From Tetracentron sinense (lineage: Eukaryota; Streptophyta; Magnoliopsida; Trochodendrales; Trochodendraceae), in NCBI GenBank assembly GCA_015143295.1, contig CM026557.1, positions 31,257,965-31,321,964 of the forward strand: a stretch of DNA of 64,000 bases, written 5' to 3'. The position numbers were made by a program, and so were the translations under genes. Below are positions 22,226-34,800 of the stretch, one piece after another (the stretch's first letter is position 1; each line of letters starts with the position of its first letter). Below the pieces are notes generated by a model. The model did no database searches, was not told the origin of the DNA, and saw nothing but the letters and a program-made list of their open reading frames with translations.

Positions 22226-24622
22226 TGTAGAGACCCGAATCTTTTTCATGTTTTTATTTCATTGTGTTAAGGGTATTTTAGTCCTTGTGATGTTTGATGT
22301 TTATTGTTTTTTTATATCTAAGTATGGTGATGTAAACTAGGCTTAATCAACTTGTAACGGATGGATGTCATAGCAAACCCTAAACTTTAGGAAGCTCTAG
22401 TTTTGGCACCGTTTACTGGAATTGTGTGATTTTTGAACCATTAGAAAGGTGTTGGAACCCTCTTCGAGGTTCATGTTTAGTGTTTTTCCTCATTTTGAGT
22501 TTAAGTCAAGTCAATAGTGAGTTTTGTCTAATGGAATTACAGATCAGTCAACTTTGGGGATATTTTAGTCTTTTAATTAAGTGGAAATTGGAAATTCTAA
22601 AATGCCAGAAATGTTCGTTTTCGAAAGACGAATCCAACGCAAGTTGAATCGTCAAAATCCGATGAACGAGTAAAAAGTTATGGCCAAAACAGTAAAGGGA
22701 GTTAAAACCTGCAGGAACCGATCGCTCGGTCAGAACCAGCGATCGATCGGTCCAAAACCGATCGATCGGTATCTATCGACTGGTCCAAAATTTTGTATGG
22801 GGAAATTTTCCAGAGAGTGTGTTTTTGACCGATCGCCCGGTCATAAACACCGATCGATCGGTAGGCAACCGATCGCTCGGTCATTACCACCGATCGCTCG
22901 GTCCTTCGTGTTTTTGCTGATTTTTAGTAAGGGCTTTTTGGTCTTTTTGTTCTCAGACCTTGAGGCTATAAATAGGGGGTCCTACTCGAAATATTAAAAT
23001 ACTCCACCTAGTTCTAACCTAATTTGGAAAAAAAGGGAGAAACCTTAGGGTTTTGAGAGAGGGTTTTGCTTGGAGAAGAAGGAGGTTGCTAGAAGATTGA
23101 GAGGAAAGTTGGGAGATCGTCCTCAAAGCTTCTCCAAATCGTCTCGGGAGCGTTTTGAATCCAAGGGAAGGATTCCTAAGGTCGATATACTATCCTAATC
23201 AACTTTATTTTAAGGTTTTGTGAATGTTAAGATGTTAGGAATGGTAGAAATAGATGTTTGATGCATTTTCCCTAATTTTCTAAGAAGCAAGCTAATTATG
23301 GATAGATATGTGGATTGGAAATGTGGATAGAATGTATGGAGGATGGGAAATGTATGGAGGATGGGATTAATTGTGGATGTGGATGAATATATGGATTGTA
23401 TGGATGAAATTATGATATGATGAATGCATGAAAAGGTAGAGAAACAATGGATTTATATTATGTGTACTCAAGGTGGTTGTGAGAATGTCTGTGAGAATAA
23501 ATGTTATGATACTTTTATGAAATGGTGGTAAATGGATTATAAATGATGTTAAGAATTATGATAAGAAATATATATGTGATTGTTTGTTAAGTATACTTAA
23601 TTACTTGCTTGGGAATTGATAGTCGGGAATTCTCTAACTATTTGGTATGGGACAGTATAGTGGAGTTTCCATGGTGGGAGGTCGGAATCTAAGCAATTAC
23701 CAACTCGAATGTTAATTTCGACACTTAAGCACATATGCACGTGTATGTTAAGATAAGAGTCTCACAAGTCACACATATGGACTACAAGCATGAATATGGC
23801 ATACGTATGACATTCTGAATAAGCATAAGCATGGCATGGTCCGTATCCGCCAAGAACGGCATGTCTCATTACTGTGTGATCTGAATAAGTGCATAAGGCA
23901 TGGTCCGTATCCGCCAAGAACGGCATGTCTCATCCGTGTATGATCTGAATAAGTGCATAAGCATAAGCATAAGCATCTCACAAGCACGTGGTCTCGTAAG
24001 CATAAGTACCTCATAAGTGTATGGTTTTCTAAGTCTAAGATTCTCACAAGTACACGAGTCAAGGTGATGATATGATGTATATGCGCACACGTTCTTCCGC
24101 ACTCTGATTATGTTATTATGCTATTGGATATGTTTCTGACTAAGTGCAGGTATATCATTATTGTTGGTTAGATTTTATATACACTGAGTACCTTTGTACT
24201 CAGCCGGACTTTGTCTTGGCAGGTTTAGAGCAGGAGTACACGGCGGAGCCGTGGGTTGAGGAGACTTACCTCGAGGAAGGAGGTGAAGGTGAGCCTGCCG
24301 AGGAGGGAGCCGGAGACTTGGGCGGTTACACCTCTTAGTTTACATTTCTTTTCATTGAGAGAGTTTTTTATTTGACTTTTAGAGGATGTTGCTCAGTAGA
24401 CTTCTTATTAGTTGTGTATCAGACTTGTTGGTTCATTGTGAGTTGTATATATAGACCTTAGACTTGTGCAGGTTGGATTGGGTTTATATATCGGAATTTT
24501 ATTACTCTAATTTTTGGGAGACTCGTGTAGTAGCCTTGTATGCATGGTTTGTAAGCAGGTTAAGTGAATGTGACGATTCCAAATTCCTATTTTAGCCTTA
24601 GTAGGATTTTGGGGTCGTTACA
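22226..24622 (+). repeat. 3' LTR of the Tekay-type element
   Basis: Nearly identical to 14826-17223, starting TGTAGAGACCCG and ending GGGGTCGTTACA. Differences include single substitutions near 22375 and 22430 and small indels near 23370. Confidence 0.95.
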
Positions 24623-25207
24623 CATTACTTCCTGCATGTCCCCTTTTCGACACCCTCTTGTGTCCTCGACATTCTGTGTGTCCCTTGACAAACTCATCAT
24701 ACCGCGACATTACTTCCTACATGTCTTCTTTTCGACACACCCGTGTGTCCCTGACATCCTGTGTGTCCCTTGACAAACTTGTCATACCGCGATATTACCT
24801 CTTGTATATCCTCTTTTTCGATACCTCCGTGTGTCCTCGACATCCTATGTGTCTCTTGATAATTTCGTCACACCGCGACATTACCTTCTACATGTCCTCC
24901 TTTCGACACCCACGTGTATCCCCGACATCTTGTGTTTTCCTTGAAAAACTTGTCATACCACGAAATTATGTCCTCAATATCCTCCTTTCGAAGCCCCTGT
25001 ATGTCCCCGACATCTTGTGTGTCCCTTGAAAAACTCGTCATACCGCGACATTACCTCCTGCATGTCCCTTTTTTGACACCTCAGTGTGTCCTCGATATCC
25101 TGTGTGTCTGTTGAAAAACTCGTCATACCACGACACTACCTCCTGCATGTCCCTCTTTCAACACCCCTGTGTGTCCCCCAACACTCTGTGTATTTTGACA
25201 CTCTATG
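24623..25207 (+). repeat. 85-bp tandem array in the Tat 3' tail, right part
   Basis: This continues the array interrupted at 14825, with the same CTCCTGCATGTCC and GTGTGTCCCTTGA motifs in about six or seven more units. It decays near 25200. Confidence 0.92.
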
Positions 25208-25407
25208 TGTCCTTTAATCGATTCAGCTAGCACCTCCGGGTAATGCCTTAACAATCGATCTAGTCGTCGACTCCGAGCAAAACCCGCACTTGCACAGCAT
25301 GCGCATCATGTTGCATTCCCAAAACCTAACCTTGGTGTAAAAATGAGATGATTCCAGTCTTTGTCGTTCGATTATCAACTTGGCATTCTCTGACAAAGAG
25401 GGGCAGC
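25208..25407 (+). other. End of the Tat internal region and polypurine tract
   Basis: Noncoding. The last bases (25393-25407, ACAAAGAGGGGCAGC) are a plausible polypurine tract directly before TGTAAGCACCC, the start of the 3' LTR. Confidence 0.7.
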
Positions 25408-28212
25408 TGTAAGCACCCAATTTTCATACCTTCTTAACCCTAGGTCAACCCCCTTTATCCCTAACTAAACCCTAGGTTAACCCTAGTCAAATCCAAGGTC
25501 AACCCCCTTAACCCTAGTTAAACCATAGGTCTAACCCTAGGTCAACCCCCTTTAGCCCTAACTAAACCCTAAGTTAACCCTAGTCAAACCCTAGGTCAAA
25601 CCCCCTTTAGCCTAGGTTTAACCCTAGGTCAAACCCCTTTAACCTTAGCTAAACGCTAGGTTAACCCTAGATCAACCCCCCTTAACCCTATTTAAACCCT
25701 AGTTAAACCCTAGGTCAAACCCCTTTAACCCTAGCTAATACTAGGTTAACCCTAGATCAACTCCCCTTAACTCTAGTTAAACCCTAGGTCTAACCTTAGG
25801 TCAACCCCTTTTAACCCTAGCTAAACCCTAGGTTAACCCTAGTCAAACCCTAGGTCAACCCCCTTAACCCTAGTTAAATCCTAGGTCAACCCCCTTTAAC
25901 CCTACCTAAACCCTAGGTTAACCATAGTTGAACCCTAGGTCGAAACTGTAACTAGCCCTAGCCTAGTTTTAAGACTTTAAGTCGTGGGCCTATGGCCCAC
26001 AAAAAAAATCAAGACCAAGGCCCCTAGGGCCCAAACCCTTGGCCAACCATGGCCTGGGCCCAAAAATTAAAAAAAACCCCCAGGCCGTACCGCGTGCAAA
26101 CAGGGACAGACCTTTTTTTGGTATAAACCAGTAATGACGGTAGAGTTTCTACCGCAATTATCTTGTTAGCCTTGTGAGGGAATGACGGTACTGGAATTAT
26201 CATCATTCCCTATTTAGCATGTTTGTAGCTCTCCTGCTCACTCCAGTACATAGGCACGCCCTTGGTCGGCTCTATACCCCTCCTGCAACTCCGCCTACCT
26301 CTGTCCTAATCCCCTTTGGGTCCCTAAACCTTCTCCTATAAATTCAAGCTCACCTCACTTCATCTTCTCCACTTGAAACTCCCCTATCCAAAATTATGTT
26401 AAGGACTCCCTGCCTCCCCTTAGCCTAGCCCTGTTTCCACACCAAGGAGCATTAGAAGCTTCCAGGGATCACCCAGGACCCACTCCCGGTCGTGCTCCAC
26501 CATCACAGCCTCCACCACCACCGTTGTAAGTGTAGTAGCAGGGTAGGGTCATCCCCCACCCCATTTTTTCTTTCTGTACTCATCGTGTGAACCTCTGGTC
26601 CCTTCCAGGGGACTTTGTTTTGCTTGTTGTTGCCTTAAACCCAAGGACAGAGGTCACCTTGCCTCCTCATAGGCAGGAGTACCCTGTCAAGGAAGAGATC
26701 ATGGCCACGTGGCCTTTAAGTTCTAGCAGGAGCCCCCGAGCCTTTTGGGGAACCCTCAGTTCATGAGGGATCCCCCATAAGCGTCACGGTGCATCACCAG
26801 GGGGCACAATCCAGTTTTTGTAAAATTTCCAGAATTACGGTAAACACAGTACCACCATTCTAGACCTTCTTCATTCTAGTAGCCATAGGCCCCAGTTAGT
26901 TGAGCCCTTGTCCATTCCAGGGCCTAGACTTGATCCTTAAGACCTCCCTCGACCTACCCTAGTCCTTCCAGGGTTATTCTAGTAGCCTAACCATGGTTAA
27001 AAATGCTCAAACTTGAAACTACCCAGAATGTTGGCAAAAACTCTACCGACCTTTTGGATTTTATAGAATAGTGCGAAGATGGCCATTGTGAGCCCATCTC
27101 AGACTTAACCCAAGGCCCACAATAGGCCTAGGACATGTGGCAGAGTCCCTCATCACCCCCATGGACCCTAGATCACCTGGGGCTTCACACCAGACCTTTT
27201 GCCATGACTGCAAAACCAGTGTTCCTGGAAAACCAGGAATAGCGGTAGTTATCCTACCGCTATTTTAATTCTGTATAAGATTGGAAATTGCGATATAATA
27301 ATTACCGTCATTCTTAGTTTTTTACTAGAACAGTGGCCTTGCAGGGTCCAAACCAGGTAGGAGGCCATTCTAGGCTCTGTCTTGCTACCTGAGCCCATTC
27401 CATACTTGCCCAGACCCTTAACTAGGGTTAACTTAAATTCTAACCACGGTTAAACCCACTAACCTTTGAAAAAAATCCTAAAAAATTCTAAAAACATCTA
27501 AAAATGCAAAAGTACCAAAAACATGACTTTGGACCTTACTAACTATGGTTAGCAATCCTAACCACGGTTAACCTATCTCTTAACTCTGGTTAAGTAACCC
27601 TTAAGCCTACCGGGCTTACCCTTGTTCCACTGAGCCCAATCTTGGCCTACCGGGCCTAAACTTGGCATACCGGGCCTAATCTTTGTTTACCAAACTAATA
27701 CCTAAGCCTACCGGGCTTGCCCTCGGCCTTCAGGCCCAAACTTGGCCTCCTGGCCGAAACCATGCACTTGACCAACCCTGTCAACCAAAACCTAGCCTCC
27801 GGGCTAGACCCTTAGCCACTTTAGTGCACACACACAATCGCCTTGGCCTTAGCACAAGCTCATGTGCCAGAACTAAGCTCGGCCTGATCTCACCCCATGT
27901 GAGTATGTAGGCAACCCAACCTGGGTTCGACCCTAGTTAGTTTTTCTTTCTTGGATTAGTATAGCCTAAAGACTAAGGAATTTGAATGATACTTGACATT
28001 AATTTGGCTTATACCTAGGGAGCAGGTAACCATTGCAAAATGGGGGGCCCAGGGTGCCTAACACCTTCCCTGGGGCTTAACCGAACTCCTTACCTAGAAT
28101 ACTAATACAGACTAAGACCTTATCAATAACCCGAGACTTATCCCTTCTGAATTAATAAGTGGTGACTGTAATCAATCCCAGTGGGTATCGAAATCCATGC
28201 TCACAACTTACA
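25408..28212 (+). mobile_element. 3' LTR of the Tat/Retand-type element
   Basis: It starts TGTAAGCACCC after a polypurine tract. I place the end at CTTACA (28207-28212), which gives inverted ends TGTAAG/CTTACA and a length of 2.8 kb. A TATA box (CTATAAATTC) is near 26336. The first 550 bp are telomere-like repeats. CGGTAG/CTACCG inverted motifs recur (26136-26152, 27243-27259). The segment from about 27290 onwards is found again at 31373-31412 and 45423-46276. The 3' boundary is less certain than the 5' one because flanking DNA was duplicated with it. Confidence 0.7.
25430..25960 (+). repeat. Degenerate telomere-like CCCTAG/CCCTAAA array
   Basis: Over about 500 bp, blocks such as AACCCTAGGTCAACCCCCTT and AACCCTAGTTAAACCCTAGG alternate in higher-order units of roughly 50-60 bp. 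They resemble but do not equal the plant telomere unit CCCTAAA. The array lies inside the Tat LTR. Confidence 0.85.
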
Positions 28213-28265
28213 GGTATTATCTATTACAAGATTTGTTTACAGACACGTCCTTCTACCTCCAATAT

Positions 28266-29138
28266 TGTTATAAGCTTACGGGACAATATCTTATACTGTC
28301 GATAATCCCTAACTTATATTGAGAACACTTTCTCTTTGATACTTTTAGTCAAACCTGGACTTTCAAAACTATTTGAAATCCTTTAAAAGAAATAATAATA
28401 ATTATTACTTTCTTTTATATATAAAATAACATTCTCGATAAAACTATTTCATCGATAAATACCAGCGCTGGTTTTCCAAGTCCGGTTTGACAAGTATCAA
28501 CTCAATATAAATTACTCTAAGAGAAGAGTAGTGGATTCCTTGTTGAGCGCGCACACACTTCTTCTAGCATAGCGTACATAACCCAACGAGCCAGTATTTA
28601 GTCTAGTGTATTGGACATTGACGATTGGCTACATCAAAGCCATATAGGCAAATACTAGAGAAGATGTCGACCTCCCAGGTTAAGGACATTCTGTCAAATT
28701 GACTACCCTAAATATACAAACAATATATTTCTAAGGGTATCCACTAAGTGATCCTGTTACAATATAAGTACTTCTTATTTATATCCACATCTTAGTTAAG
28801 AGACCAATCTCTTAGTGATTGAGATTCATCACTCCATCATATGGAACTAACCATAGGTAAGTTAGTAGGAATACATTATCCAAATGTATCCTAAATAATT
28901 TAGAACAATTCTAGTTCTACAAGGAACCGGAAAACCATATCTCCTTAGAATTGGTTCAAAACGAACGGGATGATTTTTCCTACAATGTTACCTAAGGGAC
29001 AAAGTAGTCTCATCATATGAGATACCTTATAATATATTACTCAATGTAGAAGACAATGTGTGAATGTAAATATGTTTTTATTAATAAAGTAGATTAATAC
29101 AATTCCGGAATGGCTTTTGTGGGCATATATGTCTAACA
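28266..29138 (-). mobile_element. Copia-like LTR, probably solo
   Basis: On the minus strand it starts TGTTAGACATATATGCCCAC. The inner ends TGTTA/TAACA are inverted, and the body includes CATATGATGAGACTAC and GATTGAGATTCATCAC. I see no target duplication, so the left boundary is uncertain. The second copy is at about 46330-47202. Confidence 0.45.
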
Positions 29139-29356
29139 TATAACACTAGGTGCAAATATAACAATTAAATCACAACCTAGGCTATGACACAATTGAAATA
29201 ATCATAGTCATAGAGGTCTTCCCTCATTATCCAAATGGTTGTAAGATTTGAAGTGACCCTTTGGTCCCTAACCTTTTCGCATGAGTTTGGAGCCATGACC
29301 TTTTGATCAAATTCCTTCTGTCAAGGAAAATTCATAGAAGTCCTTTGGTTTACCCT

Positions 29357-31203
29357 TGTCGTGACCCAAAATCCAATCTAGAAGAATGTGGAACTTTGAC
29401 ACGTGACTTACTTATCTTACAATCATGTTTGAAGCATATAAGGCATAAAAAAATATGAACCTAAAAATTTATTTCCTCAATAACAAAATAGAATCATCAA
29501 CTTTTATTAATTATAATCAAAACTTCAATAACTATAATCCGGATCACTCATTGTGATCTCAAACTCTTAAATTTAAATTTAAGAGATCATCCATAATGAT
29601 GAAATCTGATTAAAAATCCCTTTAACAATTAAAATAAATGTTCTAATAATTGAAATTGATAATAGGGATATCGATTCAAATCCCTTTCTCCTCTGGACGA
29701 TCACCTTTTGGTTCTTCAATATACTCTTCTTCTATCCACGGTGTAGGTGCACATATATCAAATCCTGAACCGGTCGAAAGTAACAGTTCAACTGAGCAAT
29801 GAAAATACTTAAGGAATATGAACTCCTAGCTAACAATATTATAAACATCAATGAAACATACATCATAGTTTAACAGGTCATGCATACATAAATCAGAGTG
29901 CGGAAACATATTTCTTTACAAATCTTTCTTGTGCTTGTATGATGTACTATTGAGGATACCAACAAAGTAACTTTTACTTTGAGCCAGAAATGATGTACTA
30001 TTGAGGAATTTTAAACTTTGAGCCAAGTGCTAGCATCCTTGGACTAATCAGACTGAAAGCCAACTATGATATACCCTTGAATAACTTTTACTTTGAGTCA
30101 AGTATGATTTACCATTGAGAAACTTTAACTTTTGAGCCAGGTATGACATATCCTTGAGTAACTTACTTTGTTGGTATTCTTACTTATGAAAAAACTTGAT
30201 CATACAATCATACTTATGTGACATATACTTGTTATTAGCATTGTGAGTTTTATTGTGCTTGTGCATACATCATTCATTATCTTGAGTGAAGTGGGTGATC
30301 AAGTGATAAACCCTCAAATAAGTTATACCAAAATTATTAGTCAAGGACTATTGGAATTCCATCATGGCAGTTCACACTACAATGATAAAGATCCTAAGCA
30401 ACCAAAACCATAATTCAAGGCTTGCCTACCCGAACATATATCACACATGAAATAATCAACATCATACATCATTCATGAATGTCATGGCATATATTATCAA
30501 AGTTGACAAAATTAAACATACATAATCATGGTTCTTCGCACATCAAGTCAAAATGGGTCATTCATCATACTTTGGGTTCAAGTACTTCATACATGAATGT
30601 AATAACCCTAAAATCCTTTTTTATACAAAAATCTAGAAATCACCCATTCGAACTTACAATCACAATAATCAATCATACATACTAGAATTCAATATTCAAT
30701 TATGCATACTCCAAAAAGCATTCACTTTCCCCTTCTTAGATCATACATACTAGAATCACAATAAAGCCTCCGTAATAATCATAATAAATCTTACATACAA
30801 GAGGGTCTTACGATGAAAACGTGCTTTTAACTAGTTCTTACTTTGAAACTTAGCCTTTTTCTTCTTATTATCATTGATGATTATAATAAAATTAACATGG
30901 GTGAGCATATTTACCTATCTTGATCGTTTCACTATGATCACGCGCCTGCAAATAGCCTTTAATCTTGATCTCAAAGCCCTAGGTTTTCCTCTTTTTCTTT
31001 CTCTAAAACTCTTAGAATATTTTCCTTACTATGGACCCACGAAATAATAGATATTTATAGGGTTTGGAACCCTAAAACATTTGTTTTAAAGTTAGAAATT
31101 TGCATTTTTTGCGAAATTTTGTACATCACCACCGCTTAGGCAGAGCTAATGGCTACTCGGGCGGTCAAAGACTTGAACCGGGTTGGGTTCCATGGACGCA
31201 CTG
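29357..31203 (-). mobile_element. Tekay-like LTR D, truncated, copy 1
   Basis: It starts TGTCGTGACCCAAAATCC and shares AGCTAACAATATTATAAAC, AATCAGAGTGCGGAA and tandem units with TTTTACTTTGAGCCA (29930-30180) with LTRs B and C. TATA (reverse ATATTTATAGG) is near 31050. Candidate donor (30913-30914) and acceptor (29765-29766) sites occupy the same places as in the other families. Homology to copy 2 stops at 31203, where an inverted piece of the Tat LTR begins. Confidence 0.7.
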
Positions 31204-31372
31204 GCTTTGCTGCCATGGAAAAGGGTCAGGGGTAAAGGCCAGGGGATCTTGGGTCCATGGGGGTGATGAGGGATTCTACCACATGTCCTGGGCCTACTGT
31301 GGGGCCTGGGTTAAGTCTGAGATGGGCCCACAGTGGCCATCTTCGCACTGTTCTACAAAATCCAGAATATCG
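31204..31372 (-). repeat. Inverted piece of the Tat LTR at the duplication junction
   Basis: The minus strand of about 31225-31372 matches the plus strand at 27035-27185, e.g. ATGGGGGTGATGAGGGA and GAGATGGGC. It lies exactly between the two direct copies. Confidence 0.75.
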
Positions 31373-31439
31373 GTAGAATAGTTATCGCCATTCCCAGTTT
31401 TTCACTAGAACACACTCCAAAATTTAGGACCTTTAATGA

Positions 31440-31890
31440 CATTTTTAAATCGCCGTCGAATATCCAAAAAATGCTATTATAGTTAATCACGACATTTTAA
31501 AGAAAACGCTGTTATTGCTCACATCAGGGAAGGTAAAGACAACATTTATCTTGGCGGCATTTTCAAAACGCCGTTATATGTGTCTCAATCAAAGCATTTC
31601 TAAAAATGCCGTCATAGACGAACCTTTGACGGCGTTTCTAAACATGCCGCCAAAAGATAACCTTTAACGGCGTTTTTGAAAATGCCGCCAAAAGATAACC
31701 TTTAACGGCGTTTTTGAAAATGCAGCCAAAAGATAACCTTTGATGGCATTTTTAGAAACGCCGTAAAAAGTTATCTTTTGGCGGCATTTTAGAAACGCCG
31801 TCAAAGGTTATCTTTTGGTGGCATTTTTAGAAACGACGTGATTAAGACGAACACCAATGACGGCATTGACCAAACGCCGCGAATAGTCAT
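31440..31890. repeat. Left subterminal repeats of the CACTA element
   Basis: About ten units carry ACGGCGTTT plus AAAAATGCCG in both orientations, with the spacer AAAGATAACCTTT; neighbouring inverted units can form long hairpins. In this superfamily subterminal repeats bind the TNPA protein. Confidence 0.85.
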
Positions 31891-34800
31891 GAAATAAAAA
31901 AAATAAAATTTATTTTTTCACAAATTTTTTTCCCTTGTTTTGTACCTATACTCGTCAACAATATAAATATTTTTTTTCTCTGTTCTGTACTTCAACAATA
32001 TATAAAATAAACAAAACCGTACCCATAATAACATTATATATAAAAAGAAATTTTCTACATGAAAATCCACAATCAGTGTAAAATAAATACATCCAATCAC
32101 ACATGCCCATCATAATGTAATAATACAATACACATGTCTATAAAAAAGCGTCAATAAATCGTAAATCTAACTATCTTGATCTCGCTGGTTCCCTCCCGCA
32201 CCTCTAAAACTCGACAAATGTGTGCTGCCTGCTCCCTCCTACAAAGACAATTAAATAAAATTATTTATTAGAATATTGAAATGATAAAAATTACAGATTT
32301 CATAATTAATATGCAAAGAAGAAAAAAAACAAACAAGGTTCAATCAATAACATGCATGCAAACTTATCACTAACCGTACACCACCCCAAATCCTAACCGG
32401 ATCTCGGTTTTTGAAGCCATTTCTTCTAACGCGTGTATTTTAACACAACCTAAGTGTGAGAATTGGTTTCGAGTGAATCCGAGGTCGTTTGCCCGATTTG
32501 GGCACCGAGTAGGCCGAATTCTGAAGTTCTAAAGAATAGTTTGGCCTAAACCTACAACCGCTCATCAAATCCTAACCGGGCCTCGGTTTTCGATGCCGTT
32601 TCTTCTAACGCATGTATTTTAACACAACCCAAGTGTGGTCCTGCCACAGGTTGACCATGGTCACACTACTGTAGATTCACAATTTATGTGCTAGTAATTC
32701 GGATCACCTTGCTGCATAACTATAAATAAGTTCCACCAATAGTTCATAAAAGTACGTAGCAGTAAGCAGGAAAGAATATTAATTTAATCTTCTTCCCTAA
32801 TGCCCAAAATTTGTCACTCATGCTTGCTAAATGGATACAATCAAACAATATGAAGTGTATATGCATATTTCCATAATAATATCTAACACAAGAAATTGCC
32901 CGAGAAACTGGAGTATCCTTTTTAAAATAGTGAACTATAAATGTTATTGTGTTTGCCTATCACTTCAATCACCTTCATCAGTACCCACCATATATCACAG
33001 GCTTCATGCTCTCTAGTTGGTCTGATTTTTGGGCCATTTCTCACATCTCAGATAAATTTCGTTATTCAAGAATAATTAAAGTCATGGAGTAGTTGAACTA
33101 ATAGAGATAATTTAAGATTCCCGTCCTAGTTGTTATAACTTCAATGCTTGAGTATTTGAGATCACCAAACACCAGTAAATCGATGTGGAATTATCAGTAA
33201 ATAAGAAGCCCATAGCTCTGCAGTGTCAAAGAATGAAAAGTTTCTGATGTAGTTTAAGTGTGCAACATAAGACGACTACGAGAAAGCAATGTGATAAATC
33301 TGGATCCTCTTGCTAAACAAGAACATGTTTGTCAAGGGTAAGGCCTTGTTTGGTTAAACTTCTATGAGAAGAGGAGCTTCGGAAGTGGGAGGATAAATTG
33401 GCCACATAAAATCTAAACAAAGAATCTCAATTACGGTCATGATGTCATTCCCCAGAGAGTATAGCTTAAACCAAATTCTGATAACTTGGGAAATTGGGTA
33501 ATTTCCCAGTCCAATTACGGGCTCTAACCATTAGGGTCATGATGTCATTCCCCAGAGAGTATAGCTTAAACCAAATTATGATTTCCCAGTCCTCCATTCA
33601 TCATCATACTACCAGTGTTGATACAATTCAATGTTGATACTACTACTTAAGAGGGCGTTTGGAAAATCTTTATTATTTTTGAGTCAGACTTCAAAAATCC
33701 AATTGCAAAATTCCTAACAAAGCATAAATTTTATATTTTACAATCATTTAATGTAATCTCAATTACATCCAGCTAACCCCATAAACTTTAACCTTTATGT
33801 GGAACACAATCGCTAAGTCCATCAAAACACAATTTTTTCAGTATATATATATATATAAAAATCAAATGGGTATCAGCTGATTGGGAAAATCAGGATCATC
33901 GCCAACATTGAATACACATTCGTGACAGGTTTGATCATGTTATACATGCGTGTATTCTTTGATTTTGATTGCAGATGATGGATCAAAACAATAAACATCA
34001 AAGCCCAAAACCCCATGATTTTAAAATTTGAGACAACATCCATAGCTACTGTATTTTGATTAGAGGATCGTTCTACCATGAAATACAAAAGTAAGGAATA
34101 ACCCAAAGAGAGTGTTTTAGTACCATACCTTCTTGTGCAAGAATTTCTCAAAACCGGAGACCTGAACTGTCGAATTCCATATACTTCCCTTCCTTATATA
34201 ACAAAAGGAAGTGATCATTTTTAGCTCGGATCTGAAACTGCGAGTTTGTGTCTTTTGTGTAGAGACCTCTACTAGGATTCTTATAGAATTAAGGAGAGTG
34301 CCACACGTATTCACTTATGATTTTCATTTCCAAAGTAACGCCAACTAACAAAGATTTGCATCTTTATTGTCATTGTGTTCTTCCAAATTTGATCTGACAG
34401 GTGGTTACCTTGTAGAGGCATCTACAAAAGATCCGGACTCCGAAGCAGAGAGCAAATCCTCACGCCTCCTTGATTGCTCCTGTGGCAAGACCTCCTGTAT
34501 CAGTTTTGGTGGAGAGGGGGTTGATATTTCATTGTCCTACTCTCTACCAGCCTTAGACAAATGCCTCTGTAGACTATGCCTCTGCTTCATCCCCTAGTAT
34601 ACTTTATGTAATTTATTTCTTGTTTTTATCTTATTTTTTGGATTTAGGTGTCTACACAGTAAACATAGATGCAGAATAGCAGAAGGTCACAGTTTCAGGG
34701 AGTGTAGATTTTGCAACTTTGATCAAGAAGTTGGTCAAATCTGGTAAATCATGAATAAATACTATCGTGCTTAACTTTTGGGTTTGTTGTCATTCTTCAT

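Larger units (their letters stand above)
14826..24622 (+). mobile_element. Nearly complete Tekay-type chromovirus (Ty3 LTR retrotransposon)
   Basis: This 9.8-kb element has LTRs of about 2.4 kb, a tRNA-Met-type primer site, gag, protease, RT, RNase H, integrase with chromodomain, a polypurine tract and a 3' LTR. The target duplication CATTA is perfect (14821-14825 and 24623-24627). By eye the two LTRs differ at only about two dozen sites, so the insertion is recent. It is still defective: two compensating indels in RT, one nonsense codon in RNase H and a frameshift after the integrase core. The chromodomain and long LTRs point to the Tekay (Del) branch. Confidence 0.95.
27290..31203 (+). repeat. 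Direct duplication, copy 1
   Basis: It matches 31373-31412 plus 45423-49201 in the same order and orientation, at what looks like roughly 90% identity. It contains the end of the Tat LTR, a copia-like LTR and a Tekay-like LTR. The copy at 27325-27332 gives the empty site for the CACTA insertion. Confidence 0.85.

Noticed and set aside
24623-25207. CRISPR array
   Set aside because: Units are continuous tandem repeats without distinct spacers, in a plant retrotransposon.
25430-25960. A true telomere or chromosome end
   Set aside because: Units are degenerate and mostly CCCTAG; the array lies inside an LTR with unrelated DNA on both sides.
31100-31381. A 93-codon open frame
   Set aside because: It spans the junction of LTR D and the inverted Tat piece, so it is a chance fusion.
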